Source: Rhodanobacter sp. FDAARGOS 1247 (GTDB lineage Bacteria; Pseudomonadota; Gammaproteobacteria; Xanthomonadales; Rhodanobacteraceae). Taken from it: a stretch of 64,000 bases of DNA. Under the pieces are notes generated by a model that was not told the origin of the DNA, ran no database searches, and worked only from the letters and a program-made list of their open reading frames with translations. Shown piece after piece: positions 47,335 through 58,264 of this stretch. The first letter of the stretch is position 1. Every line of letters starts with the position of its first letter. The position numbers and the translations under genes were made by a program. The DNA lies in NCBI RefSeq assembly GCF_016889805.1, contig NZ_CP069535.1:248001-312000 (forward strand), in the 5' to 3' direction.

Positions 47335-47516
47335 GTGCCTTCCGAAAACTCAGAGCCTGTGAAGAAAACCACTTCTTGTGGTGTTCTTCTATCGAACGCC
47401 CGGTACATGCCCGGACGTACTCACGTGAATCAGTCACTTGCGTGACCGATCCACGTCCGGCCATCCACGTCCGACCATCCATGGCCGGGCTTCGAGGTTG
47501 AAAAAATCACAACCTC

Positions 47517-49370
47517 TCAGAACTTGATCCGGAAACCCATGTTGAAGGCGTTGTAGCGCTGGCTGGTATCGCTGAAGCGGGCGTTGTAGCCGATCCAGCT
47601 GGTCACCTTCGGGGTGAGCTGGGCGGACAGCCCCAGGTCGACCGTGCCCCAGGCCTTGTCCGGGACGAAGCCGACCATCGAGAACGAGCCGTTCATGGTG
47701 TTCAGGCCGGTGCTGACCGTGCGCACGGAGTCGGCCTTGCTGTCGCGCGTCCAGGCCAGTTCGGCGTAAGGCGACATGACCAGGTTGGCCACCTGCCACT
47801 GACCCTGCAGCCGCCAGCCGATGCTGCCCAGCAAGGCGCGCCGGCGCTGCTTGCCGAACCACATGGCGGTGGCGTCGCTGCCGATTTCGGCATAGCCGTC
47901 GACCTTCGCGTCCTGCCATTCGAAGCTGGCGAACGGGCCGGTGCGGATGTCGTCGAAACTGAACCACCAGCCGCCGTTGATGTTGGCGCCGACGTGCGAG
48001 CCGTCGGTGTTGCCGACTTCGCTGATGCGCGCCGCGCCGACCTGGAAGTTGCGTTCGATGTGCTTGAAGTCGGACTCGCCGTAGTGGACGATGCCGCCCA
48101 CGTAGCCGCCGCCGGCCTGCCACGTCACGTAGCCCAGGCCCGAGTAGTCGACCAGGTGGTAGCCACCGCCGCCGTTCATGTGCGCGGTGTCGCGGGCGAT
48201 GCCCAGCGCCACGCCGGCGGACAGGTTCTCGTTGACGCGCATGTCGTAGCCCAGCGTGAAGTGCGCGTTGTCGCTGTTCACCGACGGCGAGCTGGGGCTG
48301 GCGTCGAAACGCTGCTGGGCGTAGTCGATGTTGACGAAGGCGCGGGTGCCTTCACCCAGGCTGTCCTGCAGGATCTGGTTGTGCAGGGCACGGCCATAGG
48401 CGGTGATCGCGGACAACGGTGCTTCACCGAGCAGGGAGACCTGCTGCGGCGCGGCCAGTTCGGACGACACCACCTGGCCGAGCATCCGGTGCGCGGCGGT
48501 CGTGGGGTGGACGCCGTCGGCGAACAGATAGTTCTGGTCCGCGCCGGCGGCGACCAGGGTCGTGCCGTCGCAGTCGTGGGAGCTGGACGTGGTGCAGGCC
48601 GGCGTGGTGACGTTCGCGAAACCGTACTTGCCCGGGTCGGCCAGCACCTGGTCGAACAGCGCGTAGGCATTCACCGCCAGCGTGTGATCGCCCAGGCCGG
48701 CATTGAGGATCTGGTTGTAGGACTGCGACACGTCGGTGAGCATGCCGCTGATGCCCGGCACCAGAGCCTCGTTCGCCCGGGCCGACGGGGTGGCGCCGAT
48801 ATTGGGCAGGTTGAACACCACCAGGTGCTGCGCGCCGGCCTGCTTGAGCTGGTTGATCAGCGCCACCTCCTGGGTGGCCGCGGCGTTGATGTTCGTTGTG
48901 GCCTGCTGCAGGGTTTCGCCGTAACCGGGGATGACCACGCCCACGCCGTACTGGGTGGAGTGATAGAAGATGTCGTTCGCGCCGCCCCAGATCATGTAGA
49001 GGCTGTGCGGATCGGCCTTGGCACCGTTGGCCAGGTAACCGTTGACCTGCTGGGTGATGGTCTGGATCTGCGGCGCCGGATCGCTGTTGGTGGTGATGCC
49101 CGCGCCGCCATAGGCGTAGTCGCTGCCGCCCAGTCGGGATGGCTGCAGGTCGAGGCCCAGCTGGTCGGCCACGTTCTGCACGGTGACCTGGCCGGGATTG
49201 GTGGTGAACTTGTCGTACGCGCCGGCGGTGTTGGGCAGGTTGCCCGCATCACTGAGGCTGTCGCCGAACACCACGACATGGTTGAACGTGGAGCGATCGG
49301 TGGCCTGCGCGGCGTTGGCCAGCAGCATGGCGGCGGCGATCGCGCCGGCCAGATGACGTGTGCGAAGCAT
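47517..49370 (-). CDS. GDSL esterase autotransporter (EstA-like)
   Basis: A 617-residue type Va autotransporter. It has CAGGAG before the ATG, a signal peptide (residues 1-23, ending NAAQA) and then the passenger lipase/esterase with nucleophile motif VVFGDSLSDAGN (Ser38 in GDSL), block III LYMIWGGANDIFY and the catalytic Asp-His pair in LFADGVHPTTAAHRML. The last ~270 residues form the 12-stranded beta-barrel, ending GFRIKF with the terminal aromatic required for outer-membrane insertion. It hydrolyses short-chain esters at the cell surface. Confidence 0.95.
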   Translation of the reverse strand: MLRTRHLAGAIAAAMLLANAAQATDRSTFNHVVVFGDSLSDAGNLPNTAGAYDKFTTNPGQVTVQNVADQLGLDLQPSRLGGSDYAYGGAGITTNSDPAPQIQTITQQVNGYLANGAKADPHSLYMIWGGANDIFYHSTQYGVGVVIPGYGETLQQATTNINAAATQEVALINQLKQAGAQHLVVFNLPNIGATPSARANEALVPGISGMLTDVSQSYNQILNAGLGDHTLAVNAYALFDQVLADPGKYGFANVTTPACTTSSSHDCDGTTLVAAGADQNYLFADGVHPTTAAHRMLGQVVSSELAAPQQVSLLGEAPLSAITAYGRALHNQILQDSLGEGTRAFVNIDYAQQRFDASPSSPSVNSDNAHFTLGYDMRVNENLSAGVALGIARDTAHMNGGGGYHLVDYSGLGYVTWQAGGGYVGGIVHYGESDFKHIERNFQVGAARISEVGNTDGSHVGANINGGWWFSFDDIRTGPFASFEWQDAKVDGYAEIGSDATAMWFGKQRRRALLGSIGWRLQGQWQVANLVMSPYAELAWTRDSKADSVRTVSTGLNTMNGSFSMVGFVPDKAWGTVDLGLSAQLTPKVTSWIGYNARFSDTSQRYNAFNMGFRIKF

Positions 49371-49454
49371 GCATGGACTCCTGGAGTAGCGGCCCCGGAA
49401 GGGCCGCGTAGATTTCACTAAAGTAACGGAAAGCCTGCGGCTGCACCATCGACG

Positions 49455-51785
49455 TCAGTTCTTGCGAGCCTTCGCAAAAGCATCCGCGAAGGCGCCGCTG
49501 GCGGGTGGTGGCGTGGGTTTGGGCAGGCCGCCACGGCTGGGCGGACGGCCATCGCGTGGTCCGCGGCCTTCCGCGGCGCCGGCGCCGCGTTCGCGCGTCT
49601 GTCCGGGTTCGTCGTCCAGCCGCATGCTGAGGCCGATGCGCTGGCGCGGCAGGTCGACCTCCATCACCTTGACCTTGACGATGTCGCCGGCCTTCACCGC
49701 GTCGCGCGGATCTTTCACGAAGGTATGCGACAGCGCCGAGACATGGACCAGGCCGTCCTGGTGCACGCCGATGTCGACGAAGGCACCGAACGCCGCCACG
49801 TTGGTGACGCGGCCTTCGAGGATCATGCCCGGCCGGAGATCCTTCACGTCCTCGACGCCTTCGGCGAAGCTCGGCGCCACGAATTCCGGGCGCGGATCGC
49901 GACCGGGCTTCTCCAGTTCCTTGAGGATGTCGCGCACGGTCGGCACGCCGAATTTCTCGTCGGTGAACTGTTCGACCTTCAGCCCGCGCAGGAAGCCGGT
50001 GTCGCCGATGATGTTGCGCACCTCGCGGCCGCACTGGGCGATGATCCGCTCGACCACCGGATAGGCTTCCGGATGCACCGAGCTGGCGTCCAGCGGATTG
50101 TCGCCGTTCGGCACGCGCAGGAAACCCGCGCATTGCTCGAACGCCTTGTCGCCCAGCCGCGGCACTTTCAGCAGCGCCTTGCGGTTGGCGAACGGACCGT
50201 TGGCGTCGCGGTGCTTGACCACGTTCTCGGCAACGCTGGCGCTGAGGCCGGCGACGCGGGACAGCAGGGCGGCCGAGGCGGTGTTGACGTCCACGCCGAC
50301 GGCATTGACGCAATCCTCGACGCGGGCATCCAGCGCGCGGGCCAGCTTGATCTGGTTCACGTCGTGCTGGTACTGGCCCACGCCGATCGCCTTCGGCTCG
50401 ATCTTCACCAGCTCGGCCAGCGGGTCCTGCAGGCGGCGGGCGATCGACACCGCGCCGCGCAGGGTGACGTCGAGGTCGGGGAATTCCCTGGCGGCGGTTT
50501 CGGACGCCGAATACACCGAGGCGCCCGCCTCGCTCACCACGATCTTGGCGATCGTGTGCGAGGCGTCGGCCTTGGCCAGGCCCTTGATCAGTTCGCCGGC
50601 CAGCTTGTCGGTCTCGCGCGAGCCGGTGCCGTTGCCGATCGAGATCAGGTCGACGTGATGCTGCTTGCACAGCCGGGCCAGCGAGGCCAGCGATTCGTTC
50701 CACTGCCGCTTCGGCTCCAGCGGGTAGATGGTGTCGGTGGCGAGGACCTTGCCGGTGGCGTCGACCACGGCGACCTTGCAGCCGGTGCGGATGCCGGGGT
50801 CCAGCCCCATCACCGTCTTCGCGCCCGCCGGGGCAGCCAGCATCAGGTCCTTCAGGTTGTCGCCGAACACCCGGATCGCCTCGTCCTCGGCGCCTTCGCG
50901 CACGCGGCCGAACAGGTCGAGGGTGAGGTGCAGGTGCAGCTTCACGCGCCAGGTCAGGCGCACGGTTTCGCGCAGCCAGGCATCGGCGGCGCGGCCGCGG
51001 TTGTGGATGTTTGCGTGCGCTGCCACCCGGCCCTCGGCTTCGGCGTGGCCCTGCTCGCTGTCGGCGGCGGGTGCCAGCTCGATCTCGATTACGCCTTCGT
51101 TGCGGGCGCGCATCAGTGCCAGCAGGCGGTGCGAGGGAATCTTGCCGATCGGTTCGACATGGTCGAAATAGTCGCGGAACTTCGCGCCCTCGTTCTGCTT
51201 GCCCTCGACCACGGTCGCGCGGATCTGCCCCTGCGTCCACAGCCAGTCGCGCAGCTCGCCGACCAGGTGGGCGTCTTCGGCGATCGATTCCATCAGGATC
51301 GCGCGGGCGCCATCCAGCGCCGCGCGCACGTCGGCGATGCCTTTCTCCGCGTCGACGAAGGACTCGGCGAACGCTTCCGGGGTCAGCGTGGGATCGTCGC
51401 GCAGGCCCAGCGCCAGCGGTTCCAGCCCCGCCTCGCGGGCGATCTGCGCCTTGGTGCGGCGCTTGGGCTTGAACGGCAGGTACAGGTCTTCCAGCCGCGC
51501 CTTGGTGTCGGCGGCGAGCAGGTCGGCCTTCAAGGTGTCGTCGAGCTTGCCCTGTTCCTCGACGCTGGCGAGGATCGCCGCGCGACGTTCTTCCAGCTCG
51601 CGCAGGTAGCGCAGGCGTTCCTCCAGCAGGCGCAGTTGGGTGTCGTCGAGGCCGCCGGTGACCTCTTTGCGATAGCGCGCGATGAACGGCACAGTGGCGC
51701 CGCCGTCGAGCAGTTCGACCGCGGCGCGGACCTGGGCGGTGCTGGCGGCGATATCGGTGGCGATGCGTTGTTCGATGCTTTGCAT
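49455..51785 (-). CDS. tex: S1 RNA-binding transcription accessory protein Tex
   Basis: A 776-residue nucleic-acid-binding protein. The N-terminal domain begins [20 protein letters not shown]. The YqgF-like domain has [20 protein letters not shown], followed by a helix-hairpin-helix part ([20 protein letters not shown]) and an S1 domain near the C-terminus ([20 protein letters not shown]). The final ~60 residues are Gly/Arg/Pro-rich and disordered. Tex affects transcription and stress tolerance in several pathogens; its molecular role is debated. It is 150 bases downstream of the RDD gene's terminator, as a separate unit. Confidence 0.97.
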   Translation of the reverse strand: MQSIEQRIATDIAASTAQVRAAVELLDGGATVPFIARYRKEVTGGLDDTQLRLLEERLRYLRELEERRAAILASVEEQGKLDDTLKADLLAADTKARLEDLYLPFKPKRRTKAQIAREAGLEPLALGLRDDPTLTPEAFAESFVDAEKGIADVRAALDGARAILMESIAEDAHLVGELRDWLWTQGQIRATVVEGKQNEGAKFRDYFDHVEPIGKIPSHRLLALMRARNEGVIEIELAPAADSEQGHAEAEGRVAAHANIHNRGRAADAWLRETVRLTWRVKLHLHLTLDLFGRVREGAEDEAIRVFGDNLKDLMLAAPAGAKTVMGLDPGIRTGCKVAVVDATGKVLATDTIYPLEPKRQWNESLASLARLCKQHHVDLISIGNGTGSRETDKLAGELIKGLAKADASHTIAKIVVSEAGASVYSASETAAREFPDLDVTLRGAVSIARRLQDPLAELVKIEPKAIGVGQYQHDVNQIKLARALDARVEDCVNAVGVDVNTASAALLSRVAGLSASVAENVVKHRDANGPFANRKALLKVPRLGDKAFEQCAGFLRVPNGDNPLDASSVHPEAYPVVERIIAQCGREVRNIIGDTGFLRGLKVEQFTDEKFGVPTVRDILKELEKPGRDPRPEFVAPSFAEGVEDVKDLRPGMILEGRVTNVAAFGAFVDIGVHQDGLVHVSALSHTFVKDPRDAVKAGDIVKVKVMEVDLPRQRIGLSMRLDDEPGQTRERGAGAAEGRGPRDGRPPSRGGLPKPTPPPASGAFADAFAKARKN

Positions 51786-51878
51786 GAGCGACTTTCGATT
51801 CCTTGCAACGGCGCGTGGCGCCGGATGAACGGGACTGACCCTTGATGATAACAAGTGATCCCGAGGGCGCTGCCCCGC

Positions 51879-51913
51879 CAAACAAACGGCGCCGCGGATC
51901 GACCGCGGCGCCG
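51879..51913 (-). terminator. Terminator of the RDD-family gene
   Basis: An 11-bp perfect GC stem (51887-51897 with 51903-51913), loop ATCGA, followed on the minus strand by TTTGTTT. It lies 25 bases after the RDD gene stop. Confidence 0.85.
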
Positions 51914-51937
51914 CTGCTGTCCCGATTCAGGCCAGGA

Positions 51938-52717
51938 TCACGCGTTGAACGAGTTGTTCTTCCTGCCGGCGGGCGCGCCGTTGAACTCGCTGGCGCGGCC
52001 ATTCAGCACCAGGGTGCCGCAGATCATGTCGTGCAGGCCCTGCTTGCGCTGGGTCCAGCCGGCCATCAGGAAGCCGACGCCGAGAATGATCACGCTGAGG
52101 AACTTGGCGAAATAGCGACCCAGCGCCTTCAGGAAACTGATCCGGTTGCCGTCCAGGTCGGTGACCCGGATGCCCAGCGCCAGCTTGCCCACCGTGCCCT
52201 GCCAGGCCGAGCTTTCGCAAACCACGAAATAGAGGATGCCCACCACCATGATCAGCAGCATCGCCGGCCACATCTGGCCGTAGTAATGCGCGTTGGCGGC
52301 CATCATCGCGTCCGGGTTGCCGGCGCCATCCAGGATCGCCTGCTGCAGCGCGGCCTTCGCCGCGGTGCCACCGAACGCCTTCTCGATCAGTACCTGCGGG
52401 ATGTACAGGATGATCGCGTCGAGGATGTAGGCGGCGAAGCGTTTCCAGAAGCCGGCATAGTCTTCCAGCGCGGCGGCCGTGGTCTGCGGCAGCAGCGGTG
52501 CGGCAGGTGCGGCGTACGGGTTGCTGCCCGCGGCGGCTGCAGGGGGTGCCGCGCTTACCGCGTCGGGAAACAGCACCGACAGCGGCTGCCAGTCGGCGAG
52601 GCCTTCGTACCAGGCCAGGTCGGCCGGGCTGACCTGGCCACTGCGCAGCCACTGGCGCACGTCTTCTTCCTTGTAGGGGCCATGTCGTTCACCGTCGCGG
52701 CCGATCCAGATCTCCAT
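51938..52717 (-). CDS. GYF_2 plus RDD-domain membrane protein
   Basis: A 259-residue protein with two parts. Residues 1-50 form a GYF_2-like domain (WIGRDGERHGPYKEEDVRQW, LAWYEGLADWQPL), a fold thought to bind proline-rich partners. After a Pro/Ala linker, residues 85-240 form an RDD domain with helices such as FAAYILDAIILYIPQVLIEK and the RDD-type motif GTVGKLALGIRVTDLDG. RDD proteins are inner-membrane proteins, some implicated in ion exchange, but mostly uncharacterised. It lies 63 bases downstream of mnmG. Confidence 0.88.
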   Translation of the reverse strand: MEIWIGRDGERHGPYKEEDVRQWLRSGQVSPADLAWYEGLADWQPLSVLFPDAVSAAPPAAAAGSNPYAAPAAPLLPQTTAAALEDYAGFWKRFAAYILDAIILYIPQVLIEKAFGGTAAKAALQQAILDGAGNPDAMMAANAHYYGQMWPAMLLIMVVGILYFVVCESSAWQGTVGKLALGIRVTDLDGNRISFLKALGRYFAKFLSVIILGVGFLMAGWTQRKQGLHDMICGTLVLNGRASEFNGAPAGRKNNSFNA

Positions 52718-52780
52718 TGCGCACTCCCCATGCTGGTCAAAGTGGGCATGATGCCATGAGCGGCCGCGATTGCCGCAAGC

Positions 52781-54658
<1,878 letters not shown>

Positions 54659-54741
54659 CAAACTGACCTGAGCGTGCAAAAAGTGACGAAACGGGGCGAC
54701 ATGGTAACGCCATCAAGGGTTTGTGAGCCGAAACCGACGAA

Positions 54742-54758
54742 TGGCACGCTTCCTGCTT
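54742..54758 (+). promoter_or_regulatory. Sigma-54 (-24/-12) promoter heading a candidate sRNA
   Basis: TGGCACG followed by four bases and CTGCT, with the -24 GG at 54743-54744 and the -12 GC at 54755-54756, the exact GG-N10-GC spacing of RpoN promoters. The -24 half is a perfect match and only the first base of the -12 half differs. Transcription would start near 54767-54768. No ORF follows within the transcript. Confidence 0.6.
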
Positions 54759-54767
54759 TGATTGCCG

Positions 54768-54884
54768 CAGCACTTTCCAGGGCAGACGCTGCGCGACTAC
54801 GCGCGCCGAGATCGAACTGACAGGGGTTCGATCGCGTACCGGGAAAGGAAGCAAGACGGCACCCCTCGGGGTGCCGTCGTCTTT
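54768..54884 (+). ncRNA. Candidate structured small RNA (about 115 nt)
   Basis: Expected transcript from the sigma-54 promoter to the T-tract. Visible stems are CTTTCC/GGAAAG (54773-54778 with 54842-54847) closing a domain, GCGCG-ACTA-CGCGC (54791-54804), a perfect 8-bp hairpin GATCGAAC/GTTCGATC (54810-54817 with 54826-54833), and a terminator hairpin (54855-54878) followed by GTCTTTT. There is no plausible ORF. It lies in the 5' region of the divergent mnmG gene. The function is unknown and similarity to a known sRNA is not recognised. Confidence 0.55.
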
Positions 54885-54930
54885 TGTGCAGTCCGAACGG
54901 CCGCGCGCACCGCCGGATCGCCCAAATGAC

Positions 54931-54967
54931 GAGGCCCCGCGGTGGTAGCCGCGGGGCCTCGTGCTTT
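54931..54967 (+). terminator. Second terminator-like hairpin downstream of the sRNA
   Basis: A perfect 12-bp stem (54931-54942 with 54949-54960) with a TGGTAG loop, then GTGCTTTT on the plus strand. It could catch readthrough from the sRNA or act as an independent structured element. Confidence 0.5.
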
Positions 54968-55197
54968 TAGATCTGGCGCTCGGCGGTCTCAGGAACAGGG
55001 GGAATCCAGGATGACCGTATTGCCGAACGCCAGAAACCGGAAACTCGCTGAAACGAAAGCAGCGTCTGCCGTCTCGTGGTGCGGGTCGATAGTCACCGAA
55101 AATGCGTGAACAAAGGGTGACTGAAAAGGAATTTTGTGTCCGATCACGGCAGCTGATGACGTGCTGCGTCAGTCGTGTGATCCATGCCCGGAAAAAC

Positions 55198-55213
55198 TGT
55201 GACGGACATCACA
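55198..55213 (+). promoter_or_regulatory. CRP/Clp-type binding site
   Basis: TGTGACGGACATCACA is a perfect TGTGA-N6-TCACA palindrome, the consensus for CRP and for the xanthomonad regulator Clp. Its end is three bases before the sigma-54 promoter of the small acidic protein. Confidence 0.6.
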
Positions 55214-55215
55214 CA

Positions 55216-55232
55216 TGGCATGGCGGTTGCAT
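55216..55232 (+). promoter_or_regulatory. Sigma-54 (-24/-12) promoter of the 61-residue protein gene
   Basis: TGGCATG-N4-TTGCAT with GG at 55217-55218 and GC at 55229-55230, GG-N10-GC spacing; one base from the full consensus. Transcription would start near 55242, leaving a ~25-base leader that carries the AAGGGG ribosome-binding site of the ATG at 55267. Confidence 0.7.
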
Positions 55233-55266
55233 TCCCTTCGCTACCAAACCACGAAGGGGATATGTC

Positions 55267-55452
55267 ATGGACATGAGCTTCGATTTCCAACCCGTCTATC
55301 CGCATCATGACCTGCTGGTCGAACTGGGCCAGGTCGAAATGGACATCGACGAGCTGTACGACCGCAATGACAGCGAGCGTGACGCACTGCAGCCCGACCT
55401 GGAATCGCGCATGCAGAGCCTGCTGGACGCGCTTGATCATCTGGCCGTCTGA
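55267..55452 (+). CDS. Small acidic protein, function unknown
   Basis: A 61-residue, strongly acidic protein (MDMSFDFQPVYPHHDLLVEL at the start, then helical VEMDIDELYDRNDSERDALQ). Start at 55267 follows AAGGGG at a proper distance, and the upstream promoter makes the earlier in-frame starts unlikely. The predicted character is one amphipathic helix or coiled coil without a membrane segment or cysteine. I do not recognise a family. Its own sigma-54 promoter and CRP/Clp site suggest response to a nutrient, motility or surface signal. A stem-loop (55470-55493) lies just beyond the stop. Confidence 0.75.
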   Translation: MDMSFDFQPVYPHHDLLVELGQVEMDIDELYDRNDSERDALQPDLESRMQSLLDALDHLAV

Positions 55453-55543
55453 ATGAAGAACCCGCCCACGTGCGTGGTGACACCACCACGCACCGCAGGG
55501 CGAGATACCGGGGCAGCCCCACTGCGCGGCACCCCGTCGACGG

Positions 55544-58198
55544 TCAGTGATTCAACACGCTGCCGATGATTTCGGCGAGATTGCGGGACAGCCCGCGATG
55601 CGCCGCCAGCTCCACGATCACCGTCCGCGCCGCCTCGCGCCGCCGCGGCTCCAGCCGCTGCCAGCCGTTGAACGCCGTGGCCAGTCGCGCCGCGACTTGC
55701 GGGTTCAGCGCATCCAGCGACACCAGGCGCTCGGCCAGCAGGCGATAGCCGGCACCATCGATGCGATGGAAGCCGCTGGGGTTATTGCGCACGAACGCAC
55801 CCAGTAGCGACTGCACCCGGTTCGGATTCTTCAGCGTGAACGCGTCGTCGCGCTCCAGCAGTTGCACGCGCTCCAGCGCGGGCTCGCCCGGCAACTGCGC
55901 CTGCACCGCAAACCACTTGTCCAGCGCCAGCGCATCGCCGGCATGACGTGCGCGGTATTCGAGCAGGGCCGTGGACGCCTGCGGCGCGCCACTGCGCACC
56001 AGCACGGACAGCGCGGCGAGGCGATCGGTCATCCCCGGCGCGTCGCGGAACTGCGCGGCCGCCAGTTCGGCCGCGCCGTCACGGTCCAGCAAGGCCAGCA
56101 ACTCCAGCACGCGGCGCTTGAGCCGGCGACGCGCCTGGCTGACGGCATCCAGCGCGATGCTGGTGTGCGCGGCCAGCGCGGCGTGGCGCTGGCGCAGGGC
56201 GTCGGCGCCCAGGCGCGCGGCCAGCCGCTGCTGCAGTTCCTGGCGCAACTGGTGAATGCGCTGCGGATCGATCGCCGACTCGCGCTCGGCCAGTTCCACT
56301 TCGCCCGGCGGGGTCAGCAGGTCGGCCAGCAAGGCGTCGTCGATCGTGGCGTTGCCGAACAGCGAGGCCAGCGCATCGCACCAGGCCAGCAAGGCGTCGG
56401 ACGCGTTGCCGTCGCGCAGGTTCTCGTAGGCGCGCGCCGCCAGCTGCTGGCCGGCTTCCCAGCGGTTGAAGCCGTCGATGTCGTGGGCCAGCAGCAGGGC
56501 CAGCTCATCCGGCGCGTAGTCGCACTCCAGCACCACCGGCGCGGAAAAGCCCCGCAGCAGCGACGGCACCGGCGCGGTGATCACGTTGGTGAACACGAAG
56601 TCCCGTTCGGCCTGGTCCAGCACCACCACCATCTCGTTCGATGGTCCGGACGTCTGGCCGTCCAGATGCAGGGGCAGCATGTCACCGTGACGGGTGAACA
56701 GCGCCAGCTTCACCGGGATCGGCAGCGGCGGCCGTGCCTCCGCGCCGTTGCCGCCGGGCGCGCGCTGGCCCAGGCTCAGCGTGTAGGTATGCGCGGCTGC
56801 GTCGTACTGGCCGTGAGCCTTCAGTCGCGGCGTGCCGGCCTGGCCGTACCAGGCCAGGTACGGGGAGAGGTCGGTGTCGTTGGCTTCGCCCAGCGCGGCG
56901 AGGAAATCCTCGATCGTGGCGGCGCGGCCGTCGTTGCGCTCGAAATACCGGTCCATGCCGCGGCGGAAGCCGTCCTGGCCCAGTGCGCCGGCCAGCATGC
57001 GCACCAGCTCCGAGCCCTTCTCGTAGACGGTGGCGGTATAGAAATTGTTGATCTCGCTGTACTGCGCCGGGCGCACCGGATGCGCCAGCGGGCCGGCGTC
57101 TTCGGGGAACTGGGCGCGACGCAGCAGCGACACGTCCTCGATCCGCTTCAGCGGCGCCGAGTTCATGTCGGCCGAGAAGCTCTGCTCGCGGAACACGGTG
57201 AGCCCTTCCTTCAGGCTCAGCTGGAACCAGTCGCGGCAGGTGACCCGGTTGCCGCTCCAGTTGTGGAAATACTCGTGGGCGACCACCGCCTCGACGTGGC
57301 GGTATTCGTCGTCGGTGGTCGAATCCGGATCGGCCAGCAGGCACTTCGCGTTGAAGATGTTGAGGCCCTTGTTCTCCATCGCGCCCATGTTGAAGTCGTG
57401 GGTGGCGACCACGTGGAACACGTCCAGGTCGTAGTTGCGGCCGTAGGCCTGCTCGTCCCAGCGCATCGAGCGCTCCAGCGCGTCCATCGCGTAGTGGCAG
57501 CGGTCGATCGCGTCGGGCTCGGCCCAGATCTTCAGCTGCACCGCGCGGCCGTCGGCGGTGACGTAGTCGCGCTCGATCACCTCCAGCCGGCCCGCGACCA
57601 GGGCGAACAGGTAGCTCGGCTTGGGATGCGGGTCGACGAAGCGCGCCCAGTGCCGGCCGCCCTCGAGTTCGCCGGCGCCATCCGGATTGCCGCCGGCCAG
57701 CAGCACCGGGAAGCGCGCGCGATTGGCGCGCAGGGTGACCGTGTAGCTGGACAGCACGTCGGGCCGGTCGGGGAAGAAGGTGATGTGGCGGAAGCCCTCG
57801 GCCTCGCACTGGGTCAGCAGGAAGCCGGCCTCGCGCGAGCCGGACAGGTACAGGCCTTCCAGTGCGGTGTTCGCCGCCGGCCGCAGCCGCACGCGGGTCT
57901 CCAGCACGCTGCCGTCGCGGGCGCCGTCGACTTCCAGCACGTTGCCGGCGTAGCGGTAGGCGGTGGCGGGCAACGGCACGCCATCCAGGCTGATCGACAG
58001 CAGCTGCAGGTCCTCGCCATCCAGGCGCAGCGGCCCGTCCTGGGCGGGGTCGCGGCGCAGGCGCAGGCGCGAACACAGTTCGCTGGCGTCGATGCCGAGG
58101 TCGAAATCCAGTTCGACCGTCTCCACGCGCCAGGCCGGCGCACGGTAGTCGCAAAGACGGATCAAGGCCGGGGCGGCTTGCTCGGGGAGTGCATGCAT
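55544..58198 (-). CDS. pepN: Aminopeptidase N
   Basis: An 884-residue M1-family zinc aminopeptidase. The start was set at 58198, where LIRLCDYRAPAWRVETVEL aligns with the E. coli PepN N-terminus; an in-frame ATG at 58237 is possible. The exopeptidase motif is GAMEN (272-276), and the zinc site is HEYFH (308-312), with the third Glu about 19 residues on in LKEGLTVFREQSF. The C-terminal domain (from about 440) is helical. It removes N-terminal residues from cytosolic peptides. It diverges from the epimerase gene. Confidence 0.97.
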   Translation of the reverse strand: MHALPEQAAPALIRLCDYRAPAWRVETVELDFDLGIDASELCSRLRLRRDPAQDGPLRLDGEDLQLLSISLDGVPLPATAYRYAGNVLEVDGARDGSVLETRVRLRPAANTALEGLYLSGSREAGFLLTQCEAEGFRHITFFPDRPDVLSSYTVTLRANRARFPVLLAGGNPDGAGELEGGRHWARFVDPHPKPSYLFALVAGRLEVIERDYVTADGRAVQLKIWAEPDAIDRCHYAMDALERSMRWDEQAYGRNYDLDVFHVVATHDFNMGAMENKGLNIFNAKCLLADPDSTTDDEYRHVEAVVAHEYFHNWSGNRVTCRDWFQLSLKEGLTVFREQSFSADMNSAPLKRIEDVSLLRRAQFPEDAGPLAHPVRPAQYSEINNFYTATVYEKGSELVRMLAGALGQDGFRRGMDRYFERNDGRAATIEDFLAALGEANDTDLSPYLAWYGQAGTPRLKAHGQYDAAAHTYTLSLGQRAPGGNGAEARPPLPIPVKLALFTRHGDMLPLHLDGQTSGPSNEMVVVLDQAERDFVFTNVITAPVPSLLRGFSAPVVLECDYAPDELALLLAHDIDGFNRWEAGQQLAARAYENLRDGNASDALLAWCDALASLFGNATIDDALLADLLTPPGEVELAERESAIDPQRIHQLRQELQQRLAARLGADALRQRHAALAAHTSIALDAVSQARRRLKRRVLELLALLDRDGAAELAAAQFRDAPGMTDRLAALSVLVRSGAPQASTALLEYRARHAGDALALDKWFAVQAQLPGEPALERVQLLERDDAFTLKNPNRVQSLLGAFVRNNPSGFHRIDGAGYRLLAERLVSLDALNPQVAARLATAFNGWQRLEPRRREAARTVIVELAAHRGLSRNLAEIIGSVLNH

Positions 58199-58264
58199 GG
58201 GATAGAGATGGGGCGTGGGGATCGAAAAGGATACCATGCACCTGTTAAACCACAGGAAAATCCC

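Noticed and set aside
49249..52002. A 917-codon minus-strand frame overlapping tex in another register
   Set aside because: Arg/Gly/Pro-rich shadow of tex; tex itself has all its domains.
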